Part shown: positions 41,201 to 50,157 of the stretch, piece after piece
How positions within the stretch are numbered: position 1 is the stretch's first letter
Layout of the letters: every line of letters begins with the position of its first letter
Source: Amycolatopsis sp. NBC_01480
GTDB lineage: Bacteria > Actinomycetota > Actinomycetes > Mycobacteriales > Pseudonocardiaceae
Length of the DNA stretch: 64,000 nucleotides
NCBI RefSeq assembly: GCF_036227205.1
Contig: NZ_CP109442.1
Location: 3,348,001 to 3,412,000, forward strand
Direction of reading: 5' to 3'
Notes under the pieces: model-generated
What the model saw: only the letters and a program-made list of their open reading frames with translations
Databases searched by the model: none
What the model was told of the DNA's origin: nothing
Translations under genes and position numbers: made by a program

Positions 41201-42871
41201 ATGACCGAGCTGGGCACGGCGCCGCCACCAGCGGCCTCGGAATCCGACGAACAGGCACTGTTGCAGCGGCTCCGCAGCGGCGAGGACGCCGCGTTCGGAG
41301 AGCTGTTCGAGCTTCACGCGGCCGCGGTGCGCAGACTCGCGCAGAGCCTCGCGGCGGACCGCTCCGAGGCCGAAGACATCACGGCCGAGACCTTCTTCCG
41401 CGTGCTGCAGGCGTTGCGCCGCGGCGCGGGCCCGCGCGACTACGTGCGGGCGTACCTGTTGACCGTCGCCCGGCGGGTGTCGTGGGAGTGGCACGGCGCG
41501 CGCCGCGACGTCCCGGTCACTGACGACGAGCTGACGTTCCGCGCCGGCGCCGGTGCCGATACGCACGCGCGCACCGCGGAGCACAGCCTGATCACCACGG
41601 CGTTCACCAGCCTGCCCGAGCGCTGGCGGACGGTGCTGTGGCAGACCGAGGTCGAGGGCGAGCAGCCCGCCATGGTCGCCCCGCACTTCGGGCTGAGCGC
41701 GAACGCGACGGCGGCGCTGGCCCGCCGCGCCCGGCAAGGGCTGCGCGCGGCGTACTTGCAGGCGCACCTCTCGGTGAACCAGGGGCCGGACTCGTGCCGC
41801 GCCGTGGTGGAGAAGCTGGGCGGGTTCACCGCCGGCAGCGTCACCGGTGCCGAGGCCGAGCGGATCAAGGCCCACCTGCTGGGTTGCCCGTCCTGCCGCG
41901 CGACGCAGGACGAGTTGCGTGACGTCTGCTCCTCGCTCCGTGCGCACGCCGGGGTTCTGGTCCTGGCGCTGCCCGCGCTGGCCGGCGGGGCCGGCGGCAC
42001 GGCCGGGCTGGCCGCGACCGTGAAGAGCGTGTTGTTCGGTTCCAAGGTGAAGGTCGGCCTCGCGCTGGTCTCGGCGGCCGCCGCCGGGGTGGTCGGGGTG
42101 ACCGCCGGCCCGGTGGTCTTCGGCACGCACCCGATGCAGAACGTCGGGCTGGGCGGGGGTGCGCCGGAGTTGGCGCTGCAGCCGCCCGCGTCGCGCGTCC
42201 AGCCGCCGCCGCAGGTACAGCAGGGTCCGCGGATCGTCACCGGTGAGCTGCAGGGCGCGGCCCGGCCGCAGCGCCAGCACTCGGCCGGCTATCACGGCGC
42301 GACCGGGGCCGAGCTGGGCGCCAACGCCGTGCCGGCCATTCCCGGCGCGATCGGGTCTTCGTCAGCGGCCGGCCAGTCGTCCAACGGCTCGCCTCGGGAC
42401 GACCTGCCCGGCAACTCGAACTCGACCGTCAACTCGACGCTGAGCACCGAGAGCTCAACCGACCCGCGGGTGGACACCCAGCCGGGGATGTCCTCCACCT
42501 CGACCGATTCGGGCTGCAACCCGACGCTGGACAGCACGTACGCGCCGCCGCCGTCGGACTACCTGCCGCCGACCTACGAGCCGCCATCGGTGACGACCAC
42601 GCCGACGCCCACCGGCACGTCGACTTCTTCGACGGAGGACTCGACGCCGGCGAAGTCCGCGCAGTCTTCGGGATCTTCGGACTCCTCGGGGACTTCAGGT
42701 TCTTCGGGGACTTCAGGGACTTCGGGGACTGACACGACGTCGGACTCCTCGGGCACCGCGAAGACGTCGTCCTGGCGCTCGGAGCGGGTCGCGAGTTCTC
42801 AGACCTCGGGAAGCAGTACCTCGGACGATGTCACCGATTCGGCCGATTCCGATTCGTCCGCAACTCCCTGA
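41201..42871 (+). CDS. ECF sigma factor fused to zinc-finger, membrane and low-complexity tail
   Basis: 556 residues from the ATG at 41201 (AGGAGG 11 nt upstream; an earlier ATG at 41120 has no RBS). Sigma region 2 (~30-90, LFELHAAAVRRLAQSLAAD, AEDITAETFFRVLQAL) and region 4 (~125-180, LPERWRTVLWQTEVEGEQP) are followed by an anti-sigma-like zinc-binding HLLGCPSC motif (~225). One or two membrane helices lie at ~245-315. A ~240-residue Pro/Ser/Thr/Gly-rich outer tail follows. A sigma factor tied to the membrane through its own anti-sigma-like part must be released or must act in place; proteolysis is the usual idea. Confidence 0.86.
   Translation: MTELGTAPPPAASESDEQALLQRLRSGEDAAFGELFELHAAAVRRLAQSLAADRSEAEDITAETFFRVLQALRRGAGPRDYVRAYLLTVARRVSWEWHGARRDVPVTDDELTFRAGAGADTHARTAEHSLITTAFTSLPERWRTVLWQTEVEGEQPAMVAPHFGLSANATAALARRARQGLRAAYLQAHLSVNQGPDSCRAVVEKLGGFTAGSVTGAEAERIKAHLLGCPSCRATQDELRDVCSSLRAHAGVLVLALPALAGGAGGTAGLAATVKSVLFGSKVKVGLALVSAAAAGVVGVTAGPVVFGTHPMQNVGLGGGAPELALQPPASRVQPPPQVQQGPRIVTGELQGAARPQRQHSAGYHGATGAELGANAVPAIPGAIGSSSAAGQSSNGSPRDDLPGNSNSTVNSTLSTESSTDPRVDTQPGMSSTSTDSGCNPTLDSTYAPPPSDYLPPTYEPPSVTTTPTPTGTSTSSTEDSTPAKSAQSSGSSDSSGTSGSSGTSGTSGTDTTSDSSGTAKTSSWRSERVASSQTSGSSTSDDVTDSADSDSSATP
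42655..42731. repeat. Ser/Thr/Gly-coding tandem repeat in the sigma-fusion tail
   Basis: Degenerate units around GGGACTTCAGG/GGGACTTCGGG recur in tandem and encode Ser-Gly-Thr-Ser-Gly. This is the likeliest place for length variation in the gene. Confidence 0.6.
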
Positions 42872-42980
42872 GCAGCGAAAACCGGGCAAACCTCTCGCCA
42901 CGCTACGTGACCACCTCGCGCCGCAAGGCCTCGTCACGGTAGCGTTGCCTGAGTTCGAGCGTCGCCCGGGAGGCAACAGG

Positions 42981-43421
42981 ATGAACCGGCTGGTGCGCGG
43001 CGAGGACGGTCGCGACTGGGTGGTCCGTGCCCAGATGGAATGGCGTGCGCCGGTCACGGCGGACGATTTCGAACACGACGTCGCGGGCACCTACGGCCCG
43101 GGGATCGCGATGATCGTGGTGACCGCGTTCCTCGCCGTGGTGCTGGTGGTGTGGACGCCCGAACAGGTCCGGGTCCCGGCCTGGGTGTTCCTGGCCCTGG
43201 TGCTGATCCTGCTGTTCTTCCCGCTGCGCTGGATCCTGCGCCGGCCGTGGACGGTGGTCGCCGAGACCGAGGGCGACATGACCGGTGACCGGCCCTCGGA
43301 GCGCTGGGTCGGCACGATCCGGGGCATGTTCACGGTGACCGGCGAGGTCAAGCGGATCTCGAAGACGATCCAGAAGCACTCGCTGCCGGACTTCGAAGGG
43401 CCGCTGCACCCGGTTGAATAG
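42981..43421 (+). CDS. Conserved two-helix membrane protein
   Basis: 146 residues from the ATG at 42981, with GGGAGG 7 nt upstream; the open frame upstream overlaps the previous gene's stop and lacks an RBS. A ~45-residue N-terminal part (RLVRGEDGRDWVVRAQMEWR) precedes two helices (~47-65 and ~70-88) and a ~55-residue cytoplasmic tail. It resembles a conserved actinobacterial membrane protein found near Fpg/Nei genes; I know no function. 52 bp upstream of the glycosylase. Confidence 0.8.
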   Translation: MNRLVRGEDGRDWVVRAQMEWRAPVTADDFEHDVAGTYGPGIAMIVVTAFLAVVLVVWTPEQVRVPAWVFLALVLILLFFPLRWILRRPWTVVAETEGDMTGDRPSERWVGTIRGMFTVTGEVKRISKTIQKHSLPDFEGPLHPVE

Positions 43422-43473
43422 CACCGTCGAATAGCGCCTGGCTCGAACGGCCGCCGCGGGAGAGACTGGTGCC

Positions 43474-44334
43474 ATGCCCGAGTTGCCCGAGGTCGAAGCC
43501 CTGGCTCACCACCTGCGCGAGAACGCCGTGGGCGCCACGGTGTTCCGGCTCGACGTCGCCTCGCTCAGCGTGCTGAAGACGGCGACACCGCCGTACACCG
43601 ACCTGCACGGCCGGGAGATCACCGGCGCGACGCGGCACGGCAAGCACCTCGACGTGGTCGCCGGCGACCTGCACCTGATCGTCCACCTGGCGCGCGCGGG
43701 CTGGCTGCGCTGGTCGGACCAGCTGGCGCCGGCGCCGCTGAAGCCGGGCAAGGGGCCGATCTCGCTGCGCGTGCACCTGGAGTCCGCGACCGGCCCGGGG
43801 TTCGACCTCACCGAGGCCGGCACGAAAAAGGGCCTCGCGGTGTGGGTGGTCAAGGACCCGGCCGAGGTGGCGAGCGTCGCGCGGCTCGGCCCGGACGCGC
43901 TGGCGCTCGACGCGTCCCAGCTGCGCGAGCTGTTCGCGGGCAAGGGCACGCGGCTGAAGTGGGCGCTCACCGACCAGTCGCTCATCGCGGGCATCGGCAA
44001 CGCCTACTCCGACGAGATCATGCACAAGGCCAAGCTTTCGCCGTACGCCACGGTCGGCAAGCTCGACGAGGGCGCGCTGGAGACGCTGGCCGCCGCCATC
44101 CACGACATCGAGAGCGACGCCGTCGAACGCTCGGTGGGCCAGAAAGCGGCCCGGCTCAAGGGGGAGAAGCGCTCGGGCCTGCGGGTGCACGCCCGCACGG
44201 GCCTGCCGTGCCCGGTCTGCGGCGACACCATCCGCGAGATCTCCTTCGCGGACAAGTCCTTCCAGTACTGCCCGACCTGCCAGACCGGCGGGAAGCCGCT
44301 CGCGGACCGCCGGATGTCGCGGCTGCTCAAGTAA
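43474..44334 (+). CDS. Fpg/Nei-family DNA glycosylase
   Basis: 286 residues. PELPEVEAL at the N-terminus gives the catalytic proline after Met removal and the acid Glu. HGKHLDV carries the conserved lysine. ITDQSLIAGIGNAYSDEIMH is close to the helix-two-turn-helix, here DQSLIAGIGNAYSDEI. The zinc finger is CPVC then CPTC near the C-terminus. It removes oxidised bases and nicks DNA by beta/delta-elimination. The sequence looks nearer to actinobacterial Nei2-type enzymes than to Fpg; this is a judgement, so I give no symbol. Confidence 0.92.
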   Translation: MPELPEVEALAHHLRENAVGATVFRLDVASLSVLKTATPPYTDLHGREITGATRHGKHLDVVAGDLHLIVHLARAGWLRWSDQLAPAPLKPGKGPISLRVHLESATGPGFDLTEAGTKKGLAVWVVKDPAEVASVARLGPDALALDASQLRELFAGKGTRLKWALTDQSLIAGIGNAYSDEIMHKAKLSPYATVGKLDEGALETLAAAIHDIESDAVERSVGQKAARLKGEKRSGLRVHARTGLPCPVCGDTIREISFADKSFQYCPTCQTGGKPLADRRMSRLLK

Positions 44335-44392
44335 CGCCGGGCCGCCCGCCGCCGAAATGCCGCACGAGAGCACCGGCCGCGAGGAACCCGTC

Positions 44393-44908
44393 ATGCCCGA
44401 AACGATCACCTGTTACTGCTGCGGCAAGACGCTGCCCGCCGACAACCTGGTCTGGAACTTCGTCTGGCCCGACGAGATCGCGGCGCTGTCGGCGCTCGGG
44501 CGCAAGCGCACGCTGAAGTTCAGCTCCGACTCGTTCCTGTTCAGCCGGAACCACGGCGCGGCCATCCGCGTGATCCTGCCGATAGAGCTGGAGAACGGCC
44601 GCACGTCGACCCTTGGGGTCTGGCTCGGCCTCGCGCCGGAGGACGGCCAGCGCGTGAACGACGCCGCGCGCGCCGGCGGCGACGCCTGGGTCGGCTTCAC
44701 CTTCGGCGGCTACCTGCTGAACGAGGTGCGCCCGTGGGACACCTACTTCGCGGAGCTGACCGTCGTCGCGTTCGAGGACTGGGGCGTTCCGCGCGTCACC
44801 GAGAGCACCAGCCCGGTCGTGCAGCGCCTGCTCACCGAGCCGCAGCCGGTGGACCCGTTCCTGCGTGAACGCATCCACGACTCGACGCCGAAGCCGAAGC
44901 CGCCGTGA
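44393..44908 (+). CDS. DUF2199-like protein
   Basis: 171 residues from the ATG at 44393 (GAGGAA 6 nt upstream). A CYCCGK zinc-knuckle-like start and the later LKFSSDSFLFSRN, TLGVWLGLAPEDGQRV and FTFGGYLLNEVRPW resemble DUF2199. Cytoplasmic; no catalytic motif visible. It follows the glycosylase by 58 bp and precedes the sensor kinase on the same strand. Confidence 0.68.
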   Translation: MPETITCYCCGKTLPADNLVWNFVWPDEIAALSALGRKRTLKFSSDSFLFSRNHGAAIRVILPIELENGRTSTLGVWLGLAPEDGQRVNDAARAGGDAWVGFTFGGYLLNEVRPWDTYFAELTVVAFEDWGVPRVTESTSPVVQRLLTEPQPVDPFLRERIHDSTPKPKPP

Positions 44909-45015
44909 TGGAAACGGGCCCACCGCTCGGGCTGAGCCCGCGTCACCCGGTCGGGGATCGGTACGATTTGCCCACCCTCGGTCGTCAGATCCGGACAGAA
45001 AGTGGGGAGCAGGCC

Positions 45016-46347
45016 TTGCACCCGGTCGGTCGAGCGCAGAGCATGGACGTCGTGTCCGCCTTCCCGTACGAGCAGGTTGTCCCGTGGGTCCTCGTCGGCG
45101 TGCTGGCGGTCGTGGCCCTGGTGCTGCTGTTCCGCGTGCGCCGGCCCAAGGGCGAGATCCAGGACGCCGTGCTGCAGGCCGTGCACCGCATGTCGAAGGC
45201 GACGCCGAACCTGCGCGCCGGGCTCGACGAAGAGGCCGCGAACCGGATGACCGCCGAGCTGCTCGAGGTGCTCGACTGCCTCGCCGTGGGCATCACCGAC
45301 AGCGAGGGCACGCTGCTCTCCTGGGCGGGCGAGGCCACCGAGCACTACTTCGACCTGGTCGAGGACATCGGCACCGCGCTGCGCAAGCACCGCCGCGCCG
45401 TCGCCGACCACAACAAGATGCCGTGCAACCACCGCGGCACCTGCAAGATGAAAACCGCCGCGATCGTGCCGATACTGGTCGAGGGCGAGGCCGAGGCGAC
45501 GCTGATCGTGGTCGGGCGCACGCGGGGCAAGCTGGTGCAGATGGCCGAGGCCGTCGGCCAGTTCGTCTGCACGCAGTTCGAGCTGGCGCGGCTGGAGGAG
45601 TCCCGGAACCAGCTGCAGCAGGCCGAGATCAAGGCCCTGCGCGCGCAGATCTCGCCGCACTTCGTCTACAACGCGCTGAACACGATTTCCGCGCTGATCC
45701 GCACCGACCCCGAAGAGGCGCGGGAGCTGCTGCAGGACTTCGCGGACTTCACCCGCTACTCGTTCCGCACCTCCGGCATGTACACCACGCTGGCCGAGGA
45801 GCTGCGCAACATCGACCGCTACCTGACCATCGAGAACGCCCGCTTCGGCGGCCGGCTCGAGGTCCGGATGAAGATCGCGCCCGAGGTGCTGAGCGTGGTC
45901 GTGCCGTTCCTGATCATCCAGCCGCTGGTGGAGAACGCCGTGAAGCACGGCCTGGCGAGCAAGCCGAGCGGCGGCTGCGTCACCGTGATCGCGCAGGACT
46001 ACGGCATGGAGGCGCTGATCAGCGTCGAGGACGACGGCATCGGCATGGACCCGCGCCAGCTCACCGACCTGAAGAACGCGCACCGCACCGGCGCCCACGT
46101 CGGCCTCGGCAACATCAACCAGCGCATGCGCCAGGTGTTCGGCGAGGACTACGCGCTCACCGTCGACACCGCGCCCGGCGCGGGCATGAAGGTGACGCTG
46201 CGGGTGCCCAAGTTCAAGCTCGGCGTCCGCCCGAACATGCCGGACTACTCGGCCGACGTGCCGTCGCAGGGCGGGCCCGAGGAGGACGACCCCGCCGAGC
46301 ACAACGGCGTGAACGGCTCGCGCTCGGGCATGCTGCCCGCGCTCTGA
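45016..46347 (+). CDS. LytS-type sensor histidine kinase with GAF domain
   Basis: 443 residues from the TTG at 45016, chosen for GGGGAG 6 nt upstream; an ATG at 45043 has no clear RBS. One N-terminal membrane helix (~20-38). A GAF-like domain (~70-180) contains MPCNHRGTC, a Cys-His-x3-Cys cluster that could bind metal or sense redox. The phospho-acceptor His is in ISPHFVYNALNTISAL (His_kinase family) and the ATPase has PLVENAVKHGL and DDGIGMD. The natural partner is the LytTR regulator at 53039-53872, ~6.7 kb away beyond a lipid operon. Confidence 0.88.
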   Translation: MHPVGRAQSMDVVSAFPYEQVVPWVLVGVLAVVALVLLFRVRRPKGEIQDAVLQAVHRMSKATPNLRAGLDEEAANRMTAELLEVLDCLAVGITDSEGTLLSWAGEATEHYFDLVEDIGTALRKHRRAVADHNKMPCNHRGTCKMKTAAIVPILVEGEAEATLIVVGRTRGKLVQMAEAVGQFVCTQFELARLEESRNQLQQAEIKALRAQISPHFVYNALNTISALIRTDPEEARELLQDFADFTRYSFRTSGMYTTLAEELRNIDRYLTIENARFGGRLEVRMKIAPEVLSVVVPFLIIQPLVENAVKHGLASKPSGGCVTVIAQDYGMEALISVEDDGIGMDPRQLTDLKNAHRTGAHVGLGNINQRMRQVFGEDYALTVDTAPGAGMKVTLRVPKFKLGVRPNMPDYSADVPSQGGPEEDDPAEHNGVNGSRSGMLPAL

Positions 46348-46396
46348 CCCCGGTCGTGAGCGGCGCGAATCCGTCCGGGCTGGCTAGCCTGGTGGG

Positions 46397-47242
46397 ATGA
46401 GCGTTACCGACAAGCTGACCTCCCGCCTGCCCGTGCTCGGTGACCGGGGTGAGCGCAAGGACGTCGTCGCCGTGGTGAAGCTGCACGGCGTGATCACGCC
46501 TTCGCCCTCGCCGCTGGCGCGGGGCTCGATCAACCTCGCCACCGTCGAGACGGCGCTGACCAGGGCGTTCGGCTACGACCGGCTGAAGGCCGTGGCGCTG
46601 CTGATCAATTCGCCGGGCGGCGCGCCGACGCAGTCCGGGCTGGTCGCGGAGCGGATCCGCCAGCTCGCGGACGAGAAGAACGTGCCCGTGCTGGCCTTCG
46701 CCGAGGACGTCGCGGCGTCCGGCGGCTATTGGCTGGCCTGCGCGGCCGACGAGATTTTCGCGCACCGCACGTCGATGGTCGGCTCCATCGGCGTGATCAG
46801 CGGCGGGTTCGGCTTCACCGGGCTGCTCGAGCGCTTCGGCATCGAGCGGCGGCTGCACACGGCGGGCGCGAACAAGTCGCGGCTCGACCCGTTCAGCCCG
46901 GAGAAGCCTGAGGACGTCGAGTGGCTGAAGAAGATGCACGGCCAGCTCCACGAGCTGTTCGTCGACTGGGTCACCGAGCGCCGCGGCGATCGGCTGGACA
47001 GCGCCGAGGACCTGTTCACCGGTGACGTCTGGCTCGGCCAGCGGGCGCTGGACCTCGGCCTGATCGACGGCCTCGGCTCACTGCGCCAGATCATCGGCGA
47101 GCGGTACCCGGATGCCGAGATCTCCGTGGCAGAGCCGAAAAAGCCGCTGCTCGCGCGGCTCGGCATCGGCGCGCCCGCGGCGGCGTCCGCGCTGCTGGAC
47201 GCCGTGACCACCAAGGCCGCCTGGTCCCGTTTCGGGCTCTGA
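46397..47242 (+). CDS. S49-family serine peptidase (SohB/SppA-like)
   Basis: 281 residues. The catalytic Ser is in DVAASGGYWLACAAD and the general-base Lys probably in ANKSRLDPF. INSPGGAPTQSG and MVGSIGVISGGF are family hallmarks. No N-terminal membrane helix is visible, so it is either cytoplasmic or loosely membrane-bound. S49 enzymes clear signal-peptide fragments or membrane proteins. 49 bp after the sensor kinase; followed by a hairpin. Confidence 0.9.
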   Translation: MSVTDKLTSRLPVLGDRGERKDVVAVVKLHGVITPSPSPLARGSINLATVETALTRAFGYDRLKAVALLINSPGGAPTQSGLVAERIRQLADEKNVPVLAFAEDVAASGGYWLACAADEIFAHRTSMVGSIGVISGGFGFTGLLERFGIERRLHTAGANKSRLDPFSPEKPEDVEWLKKMHGQLHELFVDWVTERRGDRLDSAEDLFTGDVWLGQRALDLGLIDGLGSLRQIIGERYPDAEISVAEPKKPLLARLGIGAPAAASALLDAVTTKAAWSRFGL

Positions 47243-47250
47243 GGCCACTC

Positions 47251-47284
47251 CGGCTTCCCCGGCTCTGACGAGACCGGGGAGCCG
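47251..47284 (+). terminator. Hairpin after the S49 peptidase
   Basis: Arms 47251-47262 and 47274-47284 pair over 11 bp with a one-base bulge and an 11-nt loop, just after the stop at 47242. Confidence 0.6.
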
Positions 47285-47303
47285 TGGGGCCTTGCCGTCT
47301 TAA

Positions 47304-47338
47304 GTGAATTGGCGCTAGCCTATGTGAATCAACGCTAG
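47304..47338 (+). promoter_or_regulatory. 15-bp direct repeats before the lipid operon
   Basis: GTGAATTGGCGCTAG (47304-47318) and GTGAATCAACGCTAG (47324-47338) agree at 12 of 15 positions with 20-bp periodicity, two helix turns, ending 9 bp before the thiolase start. They are probable regulator-binding sites; the double TetR encoded at the operon end is the obvious candidate. Confidence 0.5.
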
Positions 47339-47347
47339 GGAGGCGCC

Positions 47348-48538
47348 GTGAACCAGCAGGCACGCGTCGTCGGGGCCGGGATGGTCCCCTTCACCACGCC
47401 GCGCCACACCGAGCCGTACGACGTCCTGGGCGAGCGGGCCGTTCGCGCCGCCCTCGAAGACGCCGGCCTGGAGTACGAGCAGCTGCAACAGGCTTATGCC
47501 GGTTACGTCTACGGCGATTCGACGTCCGGGCAGGCCGCGCTCTACCGCGTCGGCCAGACCGGGCTGCCCGTGGTGAACGTGAACAACAACTGCTCCACCG
47601 GCTCGACCGCGCTGTGGCTCGCGCGCCAGGCGATCGAGTCCGGCGCCGCGGATTGTGTGCTGGCACTGGGTTTCGAGCAGATGCAGCGCGGCGCGCTCAC
47701 CGCCCAGTACACCGACCGCCCGACGCTTTTCGACCGTTTCGACGCGCTCGCCGCCCGCGTCCGCCCGCTGGAGCCGGACGCGCCGAAGGCCGCGCAGTAC
47801 TTCGGCGCCGCGGGCGCGGAGTACGCCGAGCGGTACGGCACCGAGCCGGAGACGTTCGCGAAGATCACCGTGAAGTCCCGCGCGCACGCCGCCGCGAACC
47901 CGTACGCCGTGTTCCGCGAGCCGCTGACCGTCGAGGAAGTGCTGGCGTCGCCGCACATCGCCGGGCCGCTGACCCGTCTCCAGTGCTGCCCGCCGACCTG
48001 CGGGGCCGCCGCCGTGGTCCTGACCAGCGCGGACTTCGCGCTCCGCAACGGGCTCGACGCGTCGGTCGCCATTCGCGCGCAGGCGATGGCCACTGATCTG
48101 CCGTCGACGAACGCGGCGGAGAGCATGGCCGCGCTCGTCGGCTACGAGATGACGAAGGCGGCCGCGGCGCAGGTGTACGAGGACGCGGGCGTCGACCCGG
48201 GCGACCTGCGCGTGGTGGAGCTGCACGACTGCTTCACCGCCAACGAACTGCTGTCGTACGAGGCGCTTGGCCTCACTCCCGAAGGCACGGCGGAGAAGTT
48301 CGTGCTCGACGGCGACAACACGTACGGCGGACGCGTGGTGACGAACCCGTCCGGCGGCCTGCTGTCGAAGGGCCACCCGCTCGGCGCAACCGGCCTCGCG
48401 CAGGCCGTCGAGCTGGTCTGGCAGCTGCGCGGGCAGGCCGGCGCGCGTCAGGTGGCCGGGGTGAAGCTCGCGCTGCAGCACAACATCGGCCTCGGCGGCG
48501 CGGCCGTCGTTACGCTCTACGAAAAGGCCGGCCGGTGA
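47348..48538 (+). CDS. SCPx-type thiolase / lipid-transfer acyltransferase
   Basis: 396 residues. The nucleophilic Cys is in NVNNNCSTGSTALWLARQ, very close to the SCPx (SCP2-thiolase) pattern. ELHDCFTANELL and SGGLLSKGHPLGATGLAQ supply the other active-site residues. It cleaves 3-ketoacyl-CoA, often of branched or steroid side chains. First gene of an operon (thiolase, two hotdog proteins, SDR, ligase) with 1-4 bp overlaps between most members. A true Cys argues for thiolysis rather than the aldol cleavage of Ltp2. Confidence 0.9.
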   Translation: MNQQARVVGAGMVPFTTPRHTEPYDVLGERAVRAALEDAGLEYEQLQQAYAGYVYGDSTSGQAALYRVGQTGLPVVNVNNNCSTGSTALWLARQAIESGAADCVLALGFEQMQRGALTAQYTDRPTLFDRFDALAARVRPLEPDAPKAAQYFGAAGAEYAERYGTEPETFAKITVKSRAHAAANPYAVFREPLTVEEVLASPHIAGPLTRLQCCPPTCGAAAVVLTSADFALRNGLDASVAIRAQAMATDLPSTNAAESMAALVGYEMTKAAAAQVYEDAGVDPGDLRVVELHDCFTANELLSYEALGLTPEGTAEKFVLDGDNTYGGRVVTNPSGGLLSKGHPLGATGLAQAVELVWQLRGQAGARQVAGVKLALQHNIGLGGAAVVTLYEKAGR

Positions 48539-48930
48539 TCGACGCCGCGGCCGTGGGCCGCGAGCTGCCGCCGGTCACCGTCACAGTCGACGCCGGGCGG
48601 CTGCGGTTTTTTGCCGAGGCGACCGGCGGCGAGGCGACCGACCTCGTGCCGCCGACGTTCCTCTTCGGCCTCGAACTCGACCGGCCCGACCCGTTCGGCT
48701 GGCTCGCCGACCTCGGTATCGACCTGCGCACCGTGCTGCACGGCGAGCAGAAGTTCGTTTACCACTCGCCGGCCCGCGCGGGGGACACACTCGTGCTGAG
48801 CCCGCGGATCACCGACGTCTACGCCAAAAAAGCCCTCCAGTTCGTCGTCAAGGAGACGGCCGTGACGCGGGCGGACGGCGCCGCCGTCGCGGACCTGACC
48901 AGCGTGATCGTGGTGCGGGAGGCGCGGTGA
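48535..48930 (+). CDS. MaoC-like hotdog protein, non-catalytic type (FAS1-like dehydratase)
   Basis: 131 residues, GTG start in a GTGA overlap with the thiolase. It has the MaoC_dehydrat_N hotdog pattern (LRFFAEATGGEATDLVPPTF, then YHSPARAGDTLVLSP) but lacks the D-x4-H hydratase motif. It is likely the structural partner of the next protein, in the manner of HadA/HadBC or ChsH heteromers. ATGA-type overlap downstream. Confidence 0.85.
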   Translation: MIDAAAVGRELPPVTVTVDAGRLRFFAEATGGEATDLVPPTFLFGLELDRPDPFGWLADLGIDLRTVLHGEQKFVYHSPARAGDTLVLSPRITDVYAKKALQFVVKETAVTRADGAAVADLTSVIVVREAR

Positions 48931-49316
48931 ACGTCGGCACGCAGCTCCCGCCGTTGCAGGTCCCGCCGATCTCCCGGACCACGCTCGCGCTGTTCGCGGG
49001 CGCTTCCGGGGACCACAACCCGATCCACGTCGACCTCGACGTCGCGCGCTCGGCCGGCCTCGAAGACGTCTTCGCGCACGGCATGCTCTCCATGGCCTAC
49101 CTCGGCCGGCTGCTCACGGGCTGGGTGCAGCAGGAGCGGATCCGGTCGTTCGCCGTGCGGTTCTCCGCGATCACGCCGGTGCACGGCGAGCCCACCTGTA
49201 CCGGCGTCGTCACCGCGGTGCGAGACGGCGAGGCCACGGTCGAGCTGACCGTCCGGCTCGCGGACGGCACCACCACGTTGACCGGCGAAGCAGTGATCGC
49301 GACGGAGGGACTCTGA
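48927..49316 (+). CDS. MaoC-type enoyl-CoA hydratase, catalytic subunit
   Basis: 129 residues. A hotdog fold with the hydratase motif FAGASGDHNPIHVD, where Asp and His are catalytic, and FAHGMLSMAYLGR. It adds water to trans-2-enoyl-CoA. The pairing of two short hotdogs, one with and one without the motif, implies a heteromeric hydratase. Overlaps the SDR start by one base. Confidence 0.9.
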   Translation: MNVGTQLPPLQVPPISRTTLALFAGASGDHNPIHVDLDVARSAGLEDVFAHGMLSMAYLGRLLTGWVQQERIRSFAVRFSAITPVHGEPTCTGVVTAVRDGEATVELTVRLADGTTTLTGEAVIATEGL

Positions 49317-50140
49317 TGGGCAAGCTGGACGGGAAGGTCGCGCTGGTCTCCGGCTCGGGCCGCGGCATCGGCCGGGAGATCGCGCTCAAGCTGGCCGGCG
49401 ACGGCGCGGCCGTGGTGGTCAACGACCTCGACGACGGCCCGGCGAAGGAAACCGTTGCCGCCATTGAGGAATCCGGCGGCCGCGCGATAACCTGCACCGG
49501 CAGCGTCACCGAGGCGGGCTTTGCCGAGCGCTTCGTGCAAACGGCCGTGGACGGCTTCGGCGGCCTCGACGTGATCGTCAACAACGCCGGCTACACCTGG
49601 GATTCGGTGATCCAGAAGCTGACCGACGAGCAGTGGGACGCGATCCTCGACGTGCACCTCAAGGCGCCGTTCCGCATCCTGCGCGCGGCCCAGCCGGTGA
49701 TCTCGGCGGCGGTGAAGCGCGCGCAGGCCGCCGGCGAGCCCGTGCCGTGCCGCAAGGTCGTGAACATCTCCTCGATCGCCGGGCTCGACGGCAACGCCGG
49801 CCAGGCGAACTACGCGGCCGCGAAGGCGGGCGTCACCGGGCTGACGAAAACGCTGGCCAAGGAGTGGGGCCGCTACAACGTCACCGTGAACACCGTCGCG
49901 TTCGGGCTGATCCGCACGCGGCTCACCGAAACCAGCGCGGACACCGGCGGCACGATCGATGTGCAGGGCCGGGAGATCCGCGTCGGCGTGAACCCGGACC
50001 TGCTGGCGCAGCTGGAGCGGTCCGTCCCGCTCGGCCGCGCCGGCACGCCCGCCGAGGCCGCCGGCGCGGTCTACCTGTTGTGCCAGCCCGAATCCGACTA
50101 CGTCAGCGGCCAGACACTCGTCTGCGCCGGAGGGTTCTGA
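49316..50140 (+). CDS. SDR oxidoreductase, 3-hydroxyacyl-CoA dehydrogenase-like
   Basis: 274 residues. SGSGRGIGREIALKLAGDG at the cofactor site, VVNDLDD with an acidic residue favouring NAD, NNAGYTWDS, and catalytic Ser/Tyr/Lys in NISSIAGLDGNAGQANYAAAK. In this operon it should oxidise 3-hydroxyacyl-CoA from the hydratase to 3-ketoacyl-CoA for the thiolase. The RGIG/FabG-like body could also support reduction in the opposite direction. Confidence 0.9.
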   Translation: MGKLDGKVALVSGSGRGIGREIALKLAGDGAAVVVNDLDDGPAKETVAAIEESGGRAITCTGSVTEAGFAERFVQTAVDGFGGLDVIVNNAGYTWDSVIQKLTDEQWDAILDVHLKAPFRILRAAQPVISAAVKRAQAAGEPVPCRKVVNISSIAGLDGNAGQANYAAAKAGVTGLTKTLAKEWGRYNVTVNTVAFGLIRTRLTETSADTGGTIDVQGREIRVGVNPDLLAQLERSVPLGRAGTPAEAAGAVYLLCQPESDYVSGQTLVCAGGF

Positions 50141-50157
50141 ACCGCGAAGGAGCGGCC

